Shown: piece by piece, positions 12,301 through 24,960 of the stretch
Layout of the letters: every line of letters starts with the position of its first letter
Position numbering within the stretch: position 1 is the first letter of the stretch
Origin: Rotaria macrura
Lineage: Eukaryota > Rotifera > Eurotatoria > Philodinida > Philodinidae
Length of the DNA: 64,000 nt
Direction of reading: 5' to 3'
Assembly (NCBI GenBank): GCA_900239685.1
Contig: OENT01000053.1
Location: 124,001 to 188,000 of the forward strand
Notes under the pieces: model-generated
Seen by the model: only the letters and a program-made list of their open reading frames with translations
The model's database searches: none
What the model was told of the DNA's origin: nothing
Program-made: the position numbers and the translations under genes

Positions 12301-15300
12301 GATATTTGTGAAAACGAAGATCCCAGTCGAGTTCGAAAGAACATTCATCAAATGACTGGGTGCATCTGAACGGAAAGTTACTCTCGAATGAATATCATTC
12401 AGAGATGAAAATCATAGAGTATGCATGCAATCATATGAAATTATTCATATCTCATCAGAGTCTGTTTTTACGTACATTACAAACTCAAAAATCAAATGCT
12501 TTTAGTTTAAAATAATTTTTTTCGTTTTTTTTTTAACTAAATTGTATTTATGTAAAGTCGAAGGAGATACTCTCAATTGGTAAAATTTTCTTATCAAAAT
12601 ATATTAAAAATCAAGAAAGACATTTCACAGTTTAATTCCATAACGATAGATACTTCACTAATGTGTGAAGGATTATCTTGTGTTTTAATCAATAGGATGA
12701 TACATTAAGCATGAATGATCATAGTCATAAAACTTGTTTAGATATTCAAATAATGGTTGTATAGTTTCTGTTTCAGTAACAATAGTTAATGGGGCTCTCT
12801 ATTACCCGTCGATCTACTGTTTGAAATCTGTCAGTAAACTAGTAATATACAAGAAAAATTTTGAATTCCCATAGAGATTATTTTGCATTCAATTTAATAT
12901 TTTAATTTTATCCTATTAAAAATGTCTGGTTAAAAATTTTCTTTTTCTGTTCCTATGTCCTGTAATGATCTTTTCATTGATCGATCAATCTTAATGAAAG
13001 CTTATCTATCAAACGATGACCTAGCACTAAAAATCAAATAATGATCTACTTTCATACGTTTAATTTTAAACGTATGTTATACAGTAGTTTGTAATCAGAC
13101 AACTCGACATCTAGAAATCATTTATTTTAGTTTGCTGTTATGATATTAATTGCCATACGAATAGAATTAAAATTTTGTTTCTCTTTTAACTTCTGTTAAA
13201 AAAAAAGATGAAGTCGGATATTAAATTTCTATCTTAACTTCATCTTATGATTGAAGTTGACACTTGTTTTACCATAATTCCACTTGAAAAATGATCGTTT
13301 GATCTTATTCTTGTTCGTCTTTTTCTTTTTCTTTTTTTCTTCGATCAACTAAACTTTATGATATAACTAATGAGATGACTAAATATTCAAATTTTTTGTT
13401 TTTTCTTCTTCAATGAATAAAAAGAATAACAAAAGTATGGCATTCGTAGTCAGACTAAGTTACTATTACAAGAAGGAAAATTTGCATCTTTGGATTAAAG
13501 TTTCATTTTTCGAACTCCCTCTATACATATATATTTATATAGACAGCCGCAGTATTATTAATTACATGCGATTGACCTGCATAGTATATACCCGTTTTTT
13601 TTTATTCTTGACCATAAAAACGGATCATATTTATGATTGAGAATCGTGCCAACGTCAGAACAACAATTATACTTGACTAATCTGTAACATATATAATATA
13701 GTAGAAAAGAGAGTGTATATTCAATTTTTCGCACGATAGAGAAAATCGTTAATGATGTGTGAAACTTTCATAGGATAATAAAATGAGTAAGCAAAAGGAA
13801 AAACAGAACGGTGATGAAAATCATCAAATCTTATCATTTGTCTTGCTTTGATGCAGGTGTATATGTTTTTATAGTTCTTTTTTCGATTAAAAACGATGTG
13901 AGTAATGATCATCATGTTGATTTGTAGTCATGATAAAAAAAAAGCATTTTTGATTAAAACAAACTTTCTCGAAATGTCTATTCTCCTATATGAAGAGAAT
14001 ATGAGAAGTTGCGCTCACGCATGTAATTCTATTTTAGCTTTAGAAGTATAATGTATCATGATGGATTTTTTTATATTTCATTTTTTTTTTGTTTGTCTCG
14101 AACAAGAGCCCGTTTCTTGACGACTATGACAATCAGACATTTTCTTCGTCGATGCTCTTTTTATTTTGTATAACGAGGAAATTATTCTGTTTTTCGTCTT
14201 TTTCCCGCATACTGACACCTGCCCGAAAGATCAGTTTCTCGGTCATGGATATTATTATTGGATGCTCATAAAATACGAAAAAGAGAAAGTGTGTCTGTGT
14301 ACATGTTAATGGCATTACTTTTTCTTTTTCTACCAATCGTTATTCAGTTCTCTTTCTCTCTCTCTCTCTCTCTCTCAGTCTCTGTTTCTTTTTTCTTTAT
14401 AGAATCCATCTACCGATCTAAATAAGAAACTTAATCTTTCCGTTACTTCATCTCATTCACATACAACACAACAAACATCATCAATTGTTCTTGATCGTAA
14501 ACGTCCCTACAACGTATCGGTTGATCCAGCACGATATCGACGTGTACCTGATCCAGATGATACAAATTCAGGTAGTATCTAGAGAAAAAATTCGACGTTC
14601 GAATAGTCACAATAACAAACTTTTGCATTTTCTTTTTTCTTCTTCTCATTATTAAAGTAAAATTTGCTTGTTCATTATGTGGTAATTTATACAAATGGAG
14701 AAAAAGTTTAAATAAACATTGGAAAGAAAAACATAACGAAGAAGAACCACCACCACTTGACGCACCTGTTACAATACGCCCATCAAAATCATCACAGTCA
14801 AAAAGTTTAAATACAAGTCAATCTGATATGTTACCAACATCAATGAAATCTCTTTCAACACATCATCCAGCATTTCCATTTAATCCATATACATGGTTGA
14901 AATTAGCCACATCGATGTCAACAAATCCACCTATTGAACAACATCCGTTAGATCTTCGCATAAAATCAACGGAGCAACATCTTAGTGAAGATGATGATGG
15001 AGTTGAAAGTTCCGAAGATCGTTCATCGCCAAGTCCACAGAATTCAAGTGGACAAAAACTTTTTATTTGTTCGATATGTGAACAAAAATTTCTATCCATT
15101 GAAACAGTTAACGAACATTTTCTTAAAAATCATTTACATGAATTAGAAAATGAAATCACAGGAAAATCTCCGCCACGCAATACAAATGTTGCGCAACAAA
15201 ATGAAGAATGGAATTTAAGTGACCCCATTAATCCATTAAAATGTATTCAATGTGATTTTGTTGGTCGATGGCCAACTGAACTTCAAAAACACGCTGCATC

Positions 15301-16220
15301 ACATTCAACATCACGACCATTCAAATGTCTTATATGTTCATTAACATACAAATGGCGTTGGGGTAATTTGAAAAGAAGACAATCATCTTTGACGTTTTAT
15401 TCAATATGTTCATGTTTTTATTACTTTAGATTTAGCTAAACATTGGGATCGTGCACACGCCTGCGGCGGTAAAGGTATAAACTTAATTAATCCGTATAAG
15501 AAACGTGATCGTGATCAAGCACGTTCTATGATGGAACCATCAACAAGTTCATCTACTAAAATACATACGAATTCAGATGGTCATTCCGTGTGTTCATCTG
15601 TATCCAATGAAAATTTAACAAAACATAATCTTACGAATCAATCCGATGATGAACAAAGTCAAAATTCCATGAATTCCGATAGTGATGATGAAGAGCAAAT
15701 GACCAAACGCCGCAAACAAGATCATAATCATACTAGTAATAATAATGATAATAACAATAACAATAGCAATAGCAATAATAATAATGATAAAATGTTTTTC
15801 CCACCACCACCATTGCCACCATTGCCACCGCCACCAATACCATCTACGATGTATTTTCCAACGCCATTCTTTCCACATCATCCTATGTTTTCATCGTTTA
15901 TCAATCCATCTTTATTACTTCAACCAAAATTTAATTATTCACCACGTTTACCAAATATGCCATTGAATGCAAACCTGGACTTATTTCGATCCGCATCATC
16001 ATTTGTTCAACAATCAGCATCACCAAACTCGTCACGTTCATCATCATCATCATCACCACGTTCATCATCCCCATTACAACAACAACAGCGTATGCATGCT
16101 GTTGCAGCTATGGTTGCAGCAGCACACGGAAATAGTAATCAACATATTCGACAACAACAACAACAGCAGCAGCAGCAGCAGCAGCAACAAAAGCAGAAGC
16201 AGCAACAACAGCAACAGCAA

Positions 16221-16256
<36 letters not shown>

Positions 16257-19200
16257 AAAAGAGTTGAAAAAGAAGAACGAAATTTTCAATGTCGCTGGTG
16301 TGATTATCGTGGTCGATGGAAAAGTGAATTAAGTCAACATATGAGATGTCATCATGCTAGAGACAAACCATTTCATTGTTCAGCATGTCCATATGCCTCT
16401 AGTTGGAAATGGGATGTTCAAGTAAGTCTATAATAGTAGAATTCGATACATAGGTGAATACATCAGAGATTAATGCTATTGATTCTAATATTGAAATGAT
16501 GAAAAATTTACAATCGTATAAACGCTTTTTTTTATGAATTGTCAAAGTTTTATGTACTGAAAAAGATTTTGAGCATTCACAAACGATAGAAGTCATTCGA
16601 CTCAAATCTATAGACTCACGTCTAGAGAACTGTATATTCTACGATGGATTTACACGAGTGAAATATCTCTTGATTGATTGAGTGTTTTTGATTTGAGTCA
16701 ACAAGTACAGTATGGATCAAAATCAACTAAGGATAACATAGCCTGTCAAAAACGCAAGACTTCTCACAGAAATTCTATTTCTTTCATATGAATGTACCGT
16801 TTAACTTTTGAAATATAGGATTGCAACTTTGTGTAGAGATAAATCATTACGAGAACTGCTTTACATGTATTGATTTCTGGCTAACCTAAAATATCTTCAG
16901 TAATCGTTTCATATGAGAAGAATAGTCTTCTCTCTATTTTATTCCACTGAAAACTGCTATTATTAGATTCATCAATAGACAAACACTAACTTCATATGGC
17001 TAAGTTAATGGTACCGTTTGCATGCTATTTCATCAGTTTTCTCATCATAACTCATGAAATCATAAGAAGATAACGAATTTAATTTTCGTTGTAAAACTGA
17101 ACGCATAAATCGTGAGAATTAAATAGTCTAACATTTGGATTCATCGTCATGAAATACTGATTCGAAAACTTCGCTTATCAGTCGTAGAGTTTATATTCTT
17201 GTGTCTACTATCAATTGATTTACATTTAGTACCCAATTTTCTAGACTGTATGTATTATTGAACATTCTCTCGATGTCTTTTACTATGCCTCACTCACTAT
17301 TCAACGACACTATTTCATTTTGATTAGAAAAAAATAATGATCTTTTCGATGGAATCAAAGTCGATTCTAATCCTGTTTTTTTTTAATAATTCTTATTGAC
17401 TTATTATTGTCCATAAAGTCTTTTTTGAACAATCATCATCTCAATTTTTTAATTATTGCGTATTCATTCGATGTGTTAATTTTTTCTTTATTTAGAAACA
17501 CGTTAAAAAACAACATGTTCATGATACAGCAAAAATCGTTGAGCTACCCGACAAGTATCTATTTCAAACAACGCTTAAAGCTAAACATGATCGAGGAAAT
17601 GATCAAACACCAGCTCCGCTACCATTGACTGAAGAAGATTTGACTCATTTTGGTGCTGATGTTCAAGAAAAGTTATCCTCAATCAAATATACACGTGATC
17701 GAACATTATCTTGTCAACAATGTCCATTTGCGGCTAATTCAATGGCTGAATTACGTCGTCATTTAATTGTTCATTCATCTGAAAGTCCTTATCATTGTTT
17801 CAATTGTAATTACAAATCGAAATGGAAATGTGATGTTAAAAAACATATGAAAATATGTAATCATCATGGTCCTGTTTTAGTTGGACGTAAAGCTATGGCT
17901 AAAGTTATGGAAGTAAATTAATCAACATTGAAAGATAAAAATAAAATTTCATTTATTTTTAACCTGTTATTCTAGAGCCTTGGCTTGATAATTGAAAGCA
18001 ATACATCAAATTCCATTGAAAAATTCAATGAACAAAAATCGATGGAAAATGACGATGACGACGAAGAAGAAGAAGAAGAAGATGAAATCATTGTTGATGA
18101 AAATCATCATGATAATAATAATGAAAAAGAAAAACTAAATTCACGCATACAAAGCAATAATTTACGTTGTCGGCAATGTGATTATGAAGCCGAAGATTTA
18201 TCAGATTTACTTATACATCGTAAAGGCCATGCATCCATCAAAATTCGTTCTGATTTAGATAAAAAATATCATAGTGATATTGAAAACGATGATAATAATC
18301 AATCTGAAAAGATGTTTAACTATGGTACAGAAAAATTAAACTAACAAATGAATGGTGTTTTTTTTGGAAATTTTTTTTTGTTTTTCATTTGTAGAATTAC
18401 AATGGCTGGAAAATAATCCATTAATAAAACCATTTACAACAAGTAAATTTCAAATAACTCCTATTTTATTGGATAATTTATACAGGGCGGAGAAAGTAGA
18501 TGTATCATGCTGTTCAATTGCATAGAGTGTGTCGAATGATGCATTGTAGAGAATCGTGTAATAAGATTCTAGAGGAAATGAGATGATCATTGTTTTTTTC
18601 TGACAATCATTCGTATACACGTTTAATCAAGGAATTTTTTCTATGAATAACTTTAGATTAGTTTTCACAAGTTACCAACTCATATATATATATACAAATA
18701 ATATTTTCGATCATATTCCTTTCAGTAGAAAAAAAAATATCAAATTATAATCATAATCATGTTTTGTATCAACCCTGCAGATTTGTTGTGACATAAAAAA
18801 ATTAAGTTTTCCAAAATAAGTGTAATACAAACAATAGTGTCATGTATTGAAAAATGCTAAATGCTTTTAACTTCAATATTTCTCTATTATTCTTATATAT
18901 ATATCGACTTCGAAAAGTGATGTACCAGATGGAATAAATATCACCGTACAAGTTAGCATAACAAATTTCATTGAAATCGGAAATTCGTTTTATAAGAATG
19001 AAAGTAAGAAAAAGAAAATAAATCAACGAATTAAGACGATTGAAATGAGAATATGCTGAGAATTCTTAATACCATACATGTTTTTCGTATCATGAATTTA
19101 GCTTCGAGAACTTCTGTATACTCTGTCGTCTTATATTTTCTATGGTCGATATGAATATTCCCAATTATTCAACAAAGTTTGCAAAACAGTTGTAGAATGA

Positions 19201-19663
19201 TGAGACATTTTACTTTCAAGAATCTGTAGTATATATGGTAAAGCTTCTGCAAAATCTAATTTAGTGAAAATCTTTTAAAAGCATTGATAATATCTATCAA
19301 AGATTACAATAATTTGCAGATTGACGTTAGATTCGTAGAAAATCTAGTAGAACAATATTTCATTTTCTTCTACAAAATAGTATTCTTGTTCATTTCATTT
19401 TTAAATCGATCATATGACACAATTTAGTTCTATATTTTGAAATATATTCTTCTTTTCTATGTTTTTTAGTTCATGAAAAATCTCGAACAATACTATATCA
19501 ATGCTCGAAATGTCATTATAAAATACATAACAATCATCAGCATTTTTTCAATCATATTGATAATCAACATCCAGAACTATTAGAAGTAAGGATTGCTTTT
19601 TTTCTGTCGTTGAAAAACAAAATGAACAAGTTCTTTCTTTTTTTTTTTTAGGATCAAATGTAA
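6778..19663 (+). CDS. Twelve-finger C2H2 zinc-finger protein with polyQ tract (nuclear DNA-binding factor)
   Basis: There are thirteen in-frame exons: 6778-6833, 7499-7567, 8571-8684, 8748-8951, 9026-9206, 14403-14571, 14658-15362, 15430-16421, 17496-17912, 17976-18324, 18395-18442, 19470-19585 and 19652-19663. They give about 1143 residues. C2H2 fingers lie near residues 94, 123, 269, 402, 460, 488, 787, 815, 903, 931, 1034 and 1112. Six of them (fingers 3, 5-8 and 10) share a Trp before the helix (KWRKSLNKH, RWPTELQKH, KWRWDLAKH, RWKSELSQH, KWKCDVKKH). An acidic/Asn-rich linker, a Pro-rich block and a 35-codon Q/K tract separate finger groups. The role is inferred to be sequence-specific transcription regulation. 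I cannot assign an orthologue; REST- or charlatan-like multifinger proteins are distant possibilities. The start is the ATGATG at 6778, which splices in phase 2 into the next exon. Intron 5 is 5.2 kb. The last three exons are the least certain; read-through of exon 10 would stop at 18344. Confidence 0.75.
7242..7284. repeat. Perfect 15-bp inverted repeat with 13-bp loop
   Basis: Arm 7242-7256 (ATTATAATTCTTGTT) is exactly complementary to 7270-7284, within intron 1 of the zinc-finger gene. It can form a stem-loop but is too short for a typical miRNA precursor. Confidence 0.6.
9291..9323. repeat. (TA)n microsatellite
   Basis: An uninterrupted TA dinucleotide run of about 33 bp lies near the 5' end of the 5.2-kb intron of the zinc-finger gene. 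Confidence 0.9.
10216..10551. repeat. Long imperfect foldback (hairpin) element
   Basis: A 336-bp imperfect inverted repeat is centred on a perfect 26-nt palindrome at 10371-10396 (left half ATTCTGAGCGTTG). The arms match outward along their length. For example GAGTCACTAATGCTC on the left pairs with the complement of GAGCGTTAGTGACTC on the right, and CCTAAGAAGACAAA pairs with the complement of TTTGTCTGCTTGGG. The whole lies inside intron 5 of the zinc-finger gene. It resembles a decayed foldback MITE; I see no coding sequence and no clear target duplication. Confidence 0.6.
14351..14376. repeat. (CT)n tract before exon 6
   Basis: This pure CT dinucleotide run lies upstream of the zinc-finger exon 6 acceptor at 14401-14402. 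It can serve as an extended polypyrimidine tract for the acceptor that closes the 5.2-kb intron. Confidence 0.7.
16152..16256 (+). repeat. CAG/CAA tract encoding polyQ
   Basis: Thirty-five in-frame codons, mixed CAA and CAG, encode Gln with two Lys interruptions, in exon 8 of the zinc-finger gene just before finger 7. The mixed codon usage and the AAG/AAA interruptions suggest a tolerated, partly stabilised tract. The antisense poly-Leu frame is only its shadow. Confidence 0.9.
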
Positions 19664-22600
19664 ATGTATGTCAGATATTTCCTTTTTCGCAAGGTCTTTC
19701 TCATCCTATGAACATTCCATTCAGATAATATCTTCTTGTACTATTTAGCCGTTTGTCTTTTTTTCTTTTTCTTCCAGAAAACATGCCTATATACATATAT
19801 ACATATATAAATTTCGTTTTTTTTTTTCATCTTTTTTTTTCTGTTACTTTGCTTTACTCTATTCTATTTGCATAGTTTGTTTTTTTCTCTTTTTTTTTTC
19901 CTTTTTTTTATTATTGAAAAACAACGATAATAAGACTTAATCTTGAAATTAAATTTTCGGCAAAATACGACGATAAGCAGAAAAACAGTCGATGAAATAA
20001 TATCGACATACGATACGACAAATTCAATCTTATAAGTGAAATCATTTCTAATTCCATGAGACTTGCACGATTTGGTGCTCTTATTATCTATAGACTATAG
20101 AGATGTGTCTTATATCACATTGTTACGTTCAGGGTAGATATTTAATTGATGACATGAAATTTTCTATAGGTTTTTGTTCTACAAGCTCTATTTTCTGGTC
20201 GGTTAAGAATATCAGAATGCCGGACATGGTGAGAATCGTTTTTTTTTCTTCGAAGGCCAAATTTCGAAGTATGGAAATCATCGACGTCTAGTATGAAAAT
20301 ACATGTTTATGTACAAGGTGCAAAGTTTCAATCAGACAAGGAATTTATTTGTGTCTTTTCGAAGAAAATAAAAGGATTCAAGTGAGTGAAACGTTTTCGA
20401 GAGTTCTAGAAAATGTATCACTAAACGAAACATATAAATTAAACAGAAAATGAAGACGAATTCCAGAGAGATTTAAGGTGAGTACATAAAGGATTGTAAC
20501 ATTTATGATAATCAAGTGTTGATATCTCTTCATTTTCTTATTTAATTTGATTAAAATTTTATATCATTATAGAACAGTTTCAAAAATTAACTGAGCTCTA
20601 TACTATTCGAACAAAGTATTTTCATTCGAAAAAAATAATCATCAAAACTAACAAAACAATTTCATTCCAAGGGTGTCAGTATGTCTTTAAACGTTTGGTA
20701 ACATTTTTACTTTCGAAATTTCAGATGGAATTGTTAAAAATTACTGAAACATGTAGATGGAAAGTTAGTTGTTGTGTATGTGTCTTACGTCATCGATATT
20801 TTCGATCGATTACGTTTAAGTCTCGTGCCACTATTATATTATACATCCTGTTCTGAAACAAAAAATTTAATCAAGAATCCCAGAAAAAAAGTCATTTTAG
20901 CGTTATCTTTTGTACTCAAAAATCAGAATACAATAGATTATTTTCTTCAGTAAGACAAAGAAAAATGATGTATTAGTCTAGGTCAAAATTGAAAATCGTT
21001 AATTGAGTATAAAAAATAATTAGCTAGAAGAAGAAAATATTCTCATAAATCTTCTTAGCATTGGTCAAAGTGTTCGTGAAGCACAGAATAATCGGTGTTT
21101 TTCGTAAAACGTATGCATGACTATTTTTTTTAAACAGATACATACATACTTTTACGTAGATAGCAAAACTTTGCGCTCATTCGGTCTTTTTTTCGATTCA
21201 CTTTCTAGTTTCTACGCTAAAGCCTTTTCATTTTCATCATTTCGCTCGTTACATTTGATCCTGAAAAAGAAAAATGAAATTTAACTATGCTGTTCTGTCA
21301 TATTCCGTTACATTTGATAGCTTCACAAAAAGTAACTATGCATATAGTAATGAAATAATTTTTAAATAAGAAATAGAGTTTGATACTTTTGTAAATACTA
21401 TTTTCATTGAAATGTATAATTGTGTCCTTGAAAGTGTTACGGTCTGTTGTCTCTAACGTCTTTATTATTAATAGTTGATTTTCTTTTCTCGTCGTTGCTT
21501 GTTCGATAGTTTACATGCTGATGTTCTTTCAAGGCAAAAGAAAGTGAAAAAATGAGACGTCAAATAAAATATGACTTAGTCATTTCGTTTTCTATCGTTG
21601 ATTATATATGCATTTTAAAACCGAATTGAACTAAACAAGAATCTTGGCAACAGCAATTGTCTGAATATAATTCATTTTTATTCAAAATTCAAAATAGAAA
21701 CTTTCTTGTAAACGTAAATAAATCCTAATCGAATTTCAAAAACAAAAAAAAAAATAAAGAAAAACATTACAAATTTGAAATGGTATATATTACTTTAATG
21801 CAAACATTGAAATGCAACAATCAATGAATCCACGTTAGTGACTATGAATTTTTCAATGAAATCAATTAATTATTCGTTACAAAACAATCAATTAAATCAT
21901 ATAGATAAATTTGTCGTGTGTGATTGATTATCAATCGATTAACGTAGAAATTTATATTTCTCTAACTGTACTGTTCATATTTAAGCTGTTTGAATATATA
22001 TTAGCGAATATTTCATTAGACAGCGGAAATTTCAAACGACGCAGCTCACACATTCTTGTGGTATATTTAAATGATGTTACATACAAAAAAAAGGGAACAG
22101 CAATCAAGGAAAGAAAAAGAGCTAAAAAAAGATTCGTCCATAACATCCTAAAATTAATTAGCCTGTTATCATGGCCTTGGCAAGCCTGTTTAGTCTATCG
22201 TTTATCGGTTCACTGGAGTACTATAGTATAAAAAAAATTTCATCTCGTTTTTTTCCTACGCTTCTCAACATAATTTTGTCACCCCCCCTTCACGTCTAAT
22301 GTGCCATGACTGAATCTAATGCAACGAAATTGTGTTGCAAAATAACAAATGATTGAGCGTTTCATATTGTATTCTGGCTGTTTAGAATCTTTGATATTTG
22401 TCGTGTCTTGCAAATATAATACAAAGACACGACTAAATAATACAATTAGCAAATTCAATGTCAAACGACAATAAAAAACGACTTGTTGACTGATACAATA
22501 CAATTGTTGTGATTAGGAAATTCTTCTAAGGTAATTTTTTTTTCTTGTCTTGTTCGATCATAGATTTTTATATTATAAACATGTTTTTATGTACTTAATT

Positions 22601-22836
22601 TGATTACTTTTTATAGCATCGTATAAAAACAGTCTTTTCCCGCTTCTTTTGATGCATATACATATATTTACGAAATTCATTCGACTTTATGATACATATA
22701 GAATAGATCATCAGTTCTGATATTCATAAAATATATATATATATACTACTTTGTTTTTGGTATAATCATAGGACTCAGCGATCAGTCACTATTGTCTTGC
22801 ATTGTGAACGATACATTTGGAAAAACAGTATAAACA
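19664..22836. other. Intergenic spacer, no gene seen
   Basis: About 3.2 kb of AT-rich DNA separates the zinc-finger gene from the small secreted peptide gene. It has T-rich runs near 19800-19915 and short TA repeats near 22735-22745. Open frames up to 106 codons (21911-22231) lack domain or splice support. Confidence 0.5.
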
Positions 22837-23159
22837 ATGACTAACAGCAAGGTTCTTATTGGCATCCTCTTAGTTATTTTGGTTTTTCACAATGAACTTT
22901 CATTTGGTATGTGAATTTTTTTCTACATGAAAAATTAGTTTTAAATCTACATTCTACTGCAGGGGACCCAATTGTTATCAATAGTGGTGCGCTTAAAAAA
23001 CTAGCCATGGAAGCAGCAAAAGGCAATGAGTGTTCAAGCTTTAAAAAAGTTCAAGAAATAATACCATTACGTTTCCGTCGTACTCTTACAAACGAAAAAC
23101 TTTCATGTCGAATCAAAAAGCAACGAGCAATCGATATTGCCCAAAAGATGAATAAATAA
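22837..23159 (+). CDS. Small secreted basic peptide of unknown function
   Basis: Two exons, 22837-22906 and 22963-23159 (phase 1, GT-AG), encode 88 residues. Residues 1-24 form a clear signal peptide with a hydrophobic core (VLIGILLVILVF), ending at LSFG. The mature part of about 64 residues is rich in Lys/Arg and has only two cysteines (in NECSSF and LSCRIK), which could form one disulphide bond. The C-terminus is helical in character (RIKKQRAIDIAQKMNK). I recognise no family. The size, signal peptide and cationic nature suggest a secreted defence or signalling peptide, but that is speculation. AATAAA overlaps the stop codon, so the 3' UTR may be very short. Confidence 0.65.
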
Positions 23160-24960
23160 AACTTAGCTTTTTGTTAACTTTTAATATGATGCGGGAAATA
23201 GTTAGTTGGATAAATAATATCATTCTTTTAGCCTTTGATAATGCCAAGATTCATTTTCCGTTCTTTTTTTTCTGTCCTACACAAAGAATAAATCAAAATT
23301 TTTAGTTCGTATTTTTTCACATAATAAAAATAAATGCTATCAACATAAAACAGCTGCCCCCATAATATGAATGGGAATTGAATTGCGAGATTTTATTTTT
23401 AAAGATAACACTTGATCCGGTCTAAATGTAAATGCAGGTGAAACCCAAGGTTTTTTTAATAAGAAAAAAGTACAACGATATTATATTTTGTGAAAAAATT
23501 TTCTATTTGACGTAGGAGATGCGATCGAATGACATGAATATCAATACAATAATGTAGATAGTGTTTTTTGTGCTTGACATCTTAAGCACCCCCCTTGATT
23601 GAGAGATTAGTGACAATGCAAAAAGAGAACAAAGACTATAATACAATCATTCACTTATCAAATGATCAAAATACTTTGAAGAAAAACAATACTTGCACAC
23701 AAAACTACATTTTAATCTATTGACAACTATTTAACTAATCTGTGGAAATTTGAAATAAAACGATGTAGAAGAAACTAGGCAATACTCTATTCTATAAAGA
23801 ACCTTATTATGTATGTTTTAGAAACATGTTTATCATTTAAACAATTTTCATTCGAATATGTTCGATCACTGATTATAGATATTTTCCAAATTGAAATCGT
23901 CATAGAAGTATGTGAAAATTCTTCAGCTAACTAGATGTTAGTATGTGTTCATACGAACCGATCCTCTTCCAACTGTCAAATATCAACAATTGAAAAAATC
24001 TATCAGTTGCAATATTAAATCAGTGATAGCTATGTGTAATGACCATAAGAGTGAAGATAGAATTGTTGACAATGATTGAAAGAGTAAAGAACATCAACAT
24101 ATACATTGTTGAAGATCGTGATACTATCGTATCACACGATTGTTTTAAGAATTTACATGAGATCAATGCGGATTAATCGACGAAGAAAATGTTTCAACTA
24201 ATCAATGACTATTGAATTAAAATCATATGAATTGAAGACGAAAACTGAGTGAAATACTCAAATCTTGAAAAAACTCAACTTCATAGCTTTTTCCTGTTGA
24301 CAAGTGTTGATTTGATATTTTGTGAAGAGAAAAATCTGAACGAGAGAATACTTCATAATCACTATTCAAGATGTTGACCTGATGCTCATTTAATATACAT
24401 TGCAGGATTTTACAGTACAACAAATAGCTTTTCTGATATTTCTAGTAGACACCATGGCATTTAATTCCTCACTTAAGTATCATAGCAATAATAAACTATG
24501 TATATTTTTCACATTTGAGAAAGGCTTGTCAATGTTAATTTCAGTAGACTTGATAGATAGAATAGTTAATGGAAAATGCAAGACTACTGTTGCTGTCCAA
24601 TCATTCAGTATCGTACAGTAATTCTTAGTAACTATTTCATAGGTGTCATAATTTTCTGCATAACTATGACCCGCTAAAATTCTTCATAGTAGGCAAGTCT
24701 GACCCATTCATGATTGTGTATCAAATAACGTTAGTTACTTAGTTATCATAGTTCAACGTGAGAATTGTGTTTACTCATTGTGATGATTTTTCTCGTCAAT
24801 TTTACCATGTACTCGTTTGTTGATTTAGTGTCAAAAGTCGATTTTGCTCAGTAAAAAACATTTCCGATTGTATATTTTTGATGACATAAAATATGAAAGA
24901 AATCAAAATGAAACTTCAAAACGACAAATACATTACAATAGCGAAAACATCATTCAAACG
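23160..24960. other. Intergenic spacer, no gene seen
   Basis: About 1.8 kb of AT-rich DNA lies before the carboxypeptidase gene. Open frames here (for example 24223-24423 and 24400-24621) have no recognisable content. Confidence 0.5.

Noticed and set aside
16074-16289. Minus-strand poly-Leu frame
   Set aside because: It is the antisense shadow of the polyQ tract in the zinc-finger gene.
15615-16332. Histidine- and asparagine-rich frames overlapping exon 8
   Set aside because: Alternative frames of repetitive coding DNA. The true frame continues the finger array across both flanking introns in phase.
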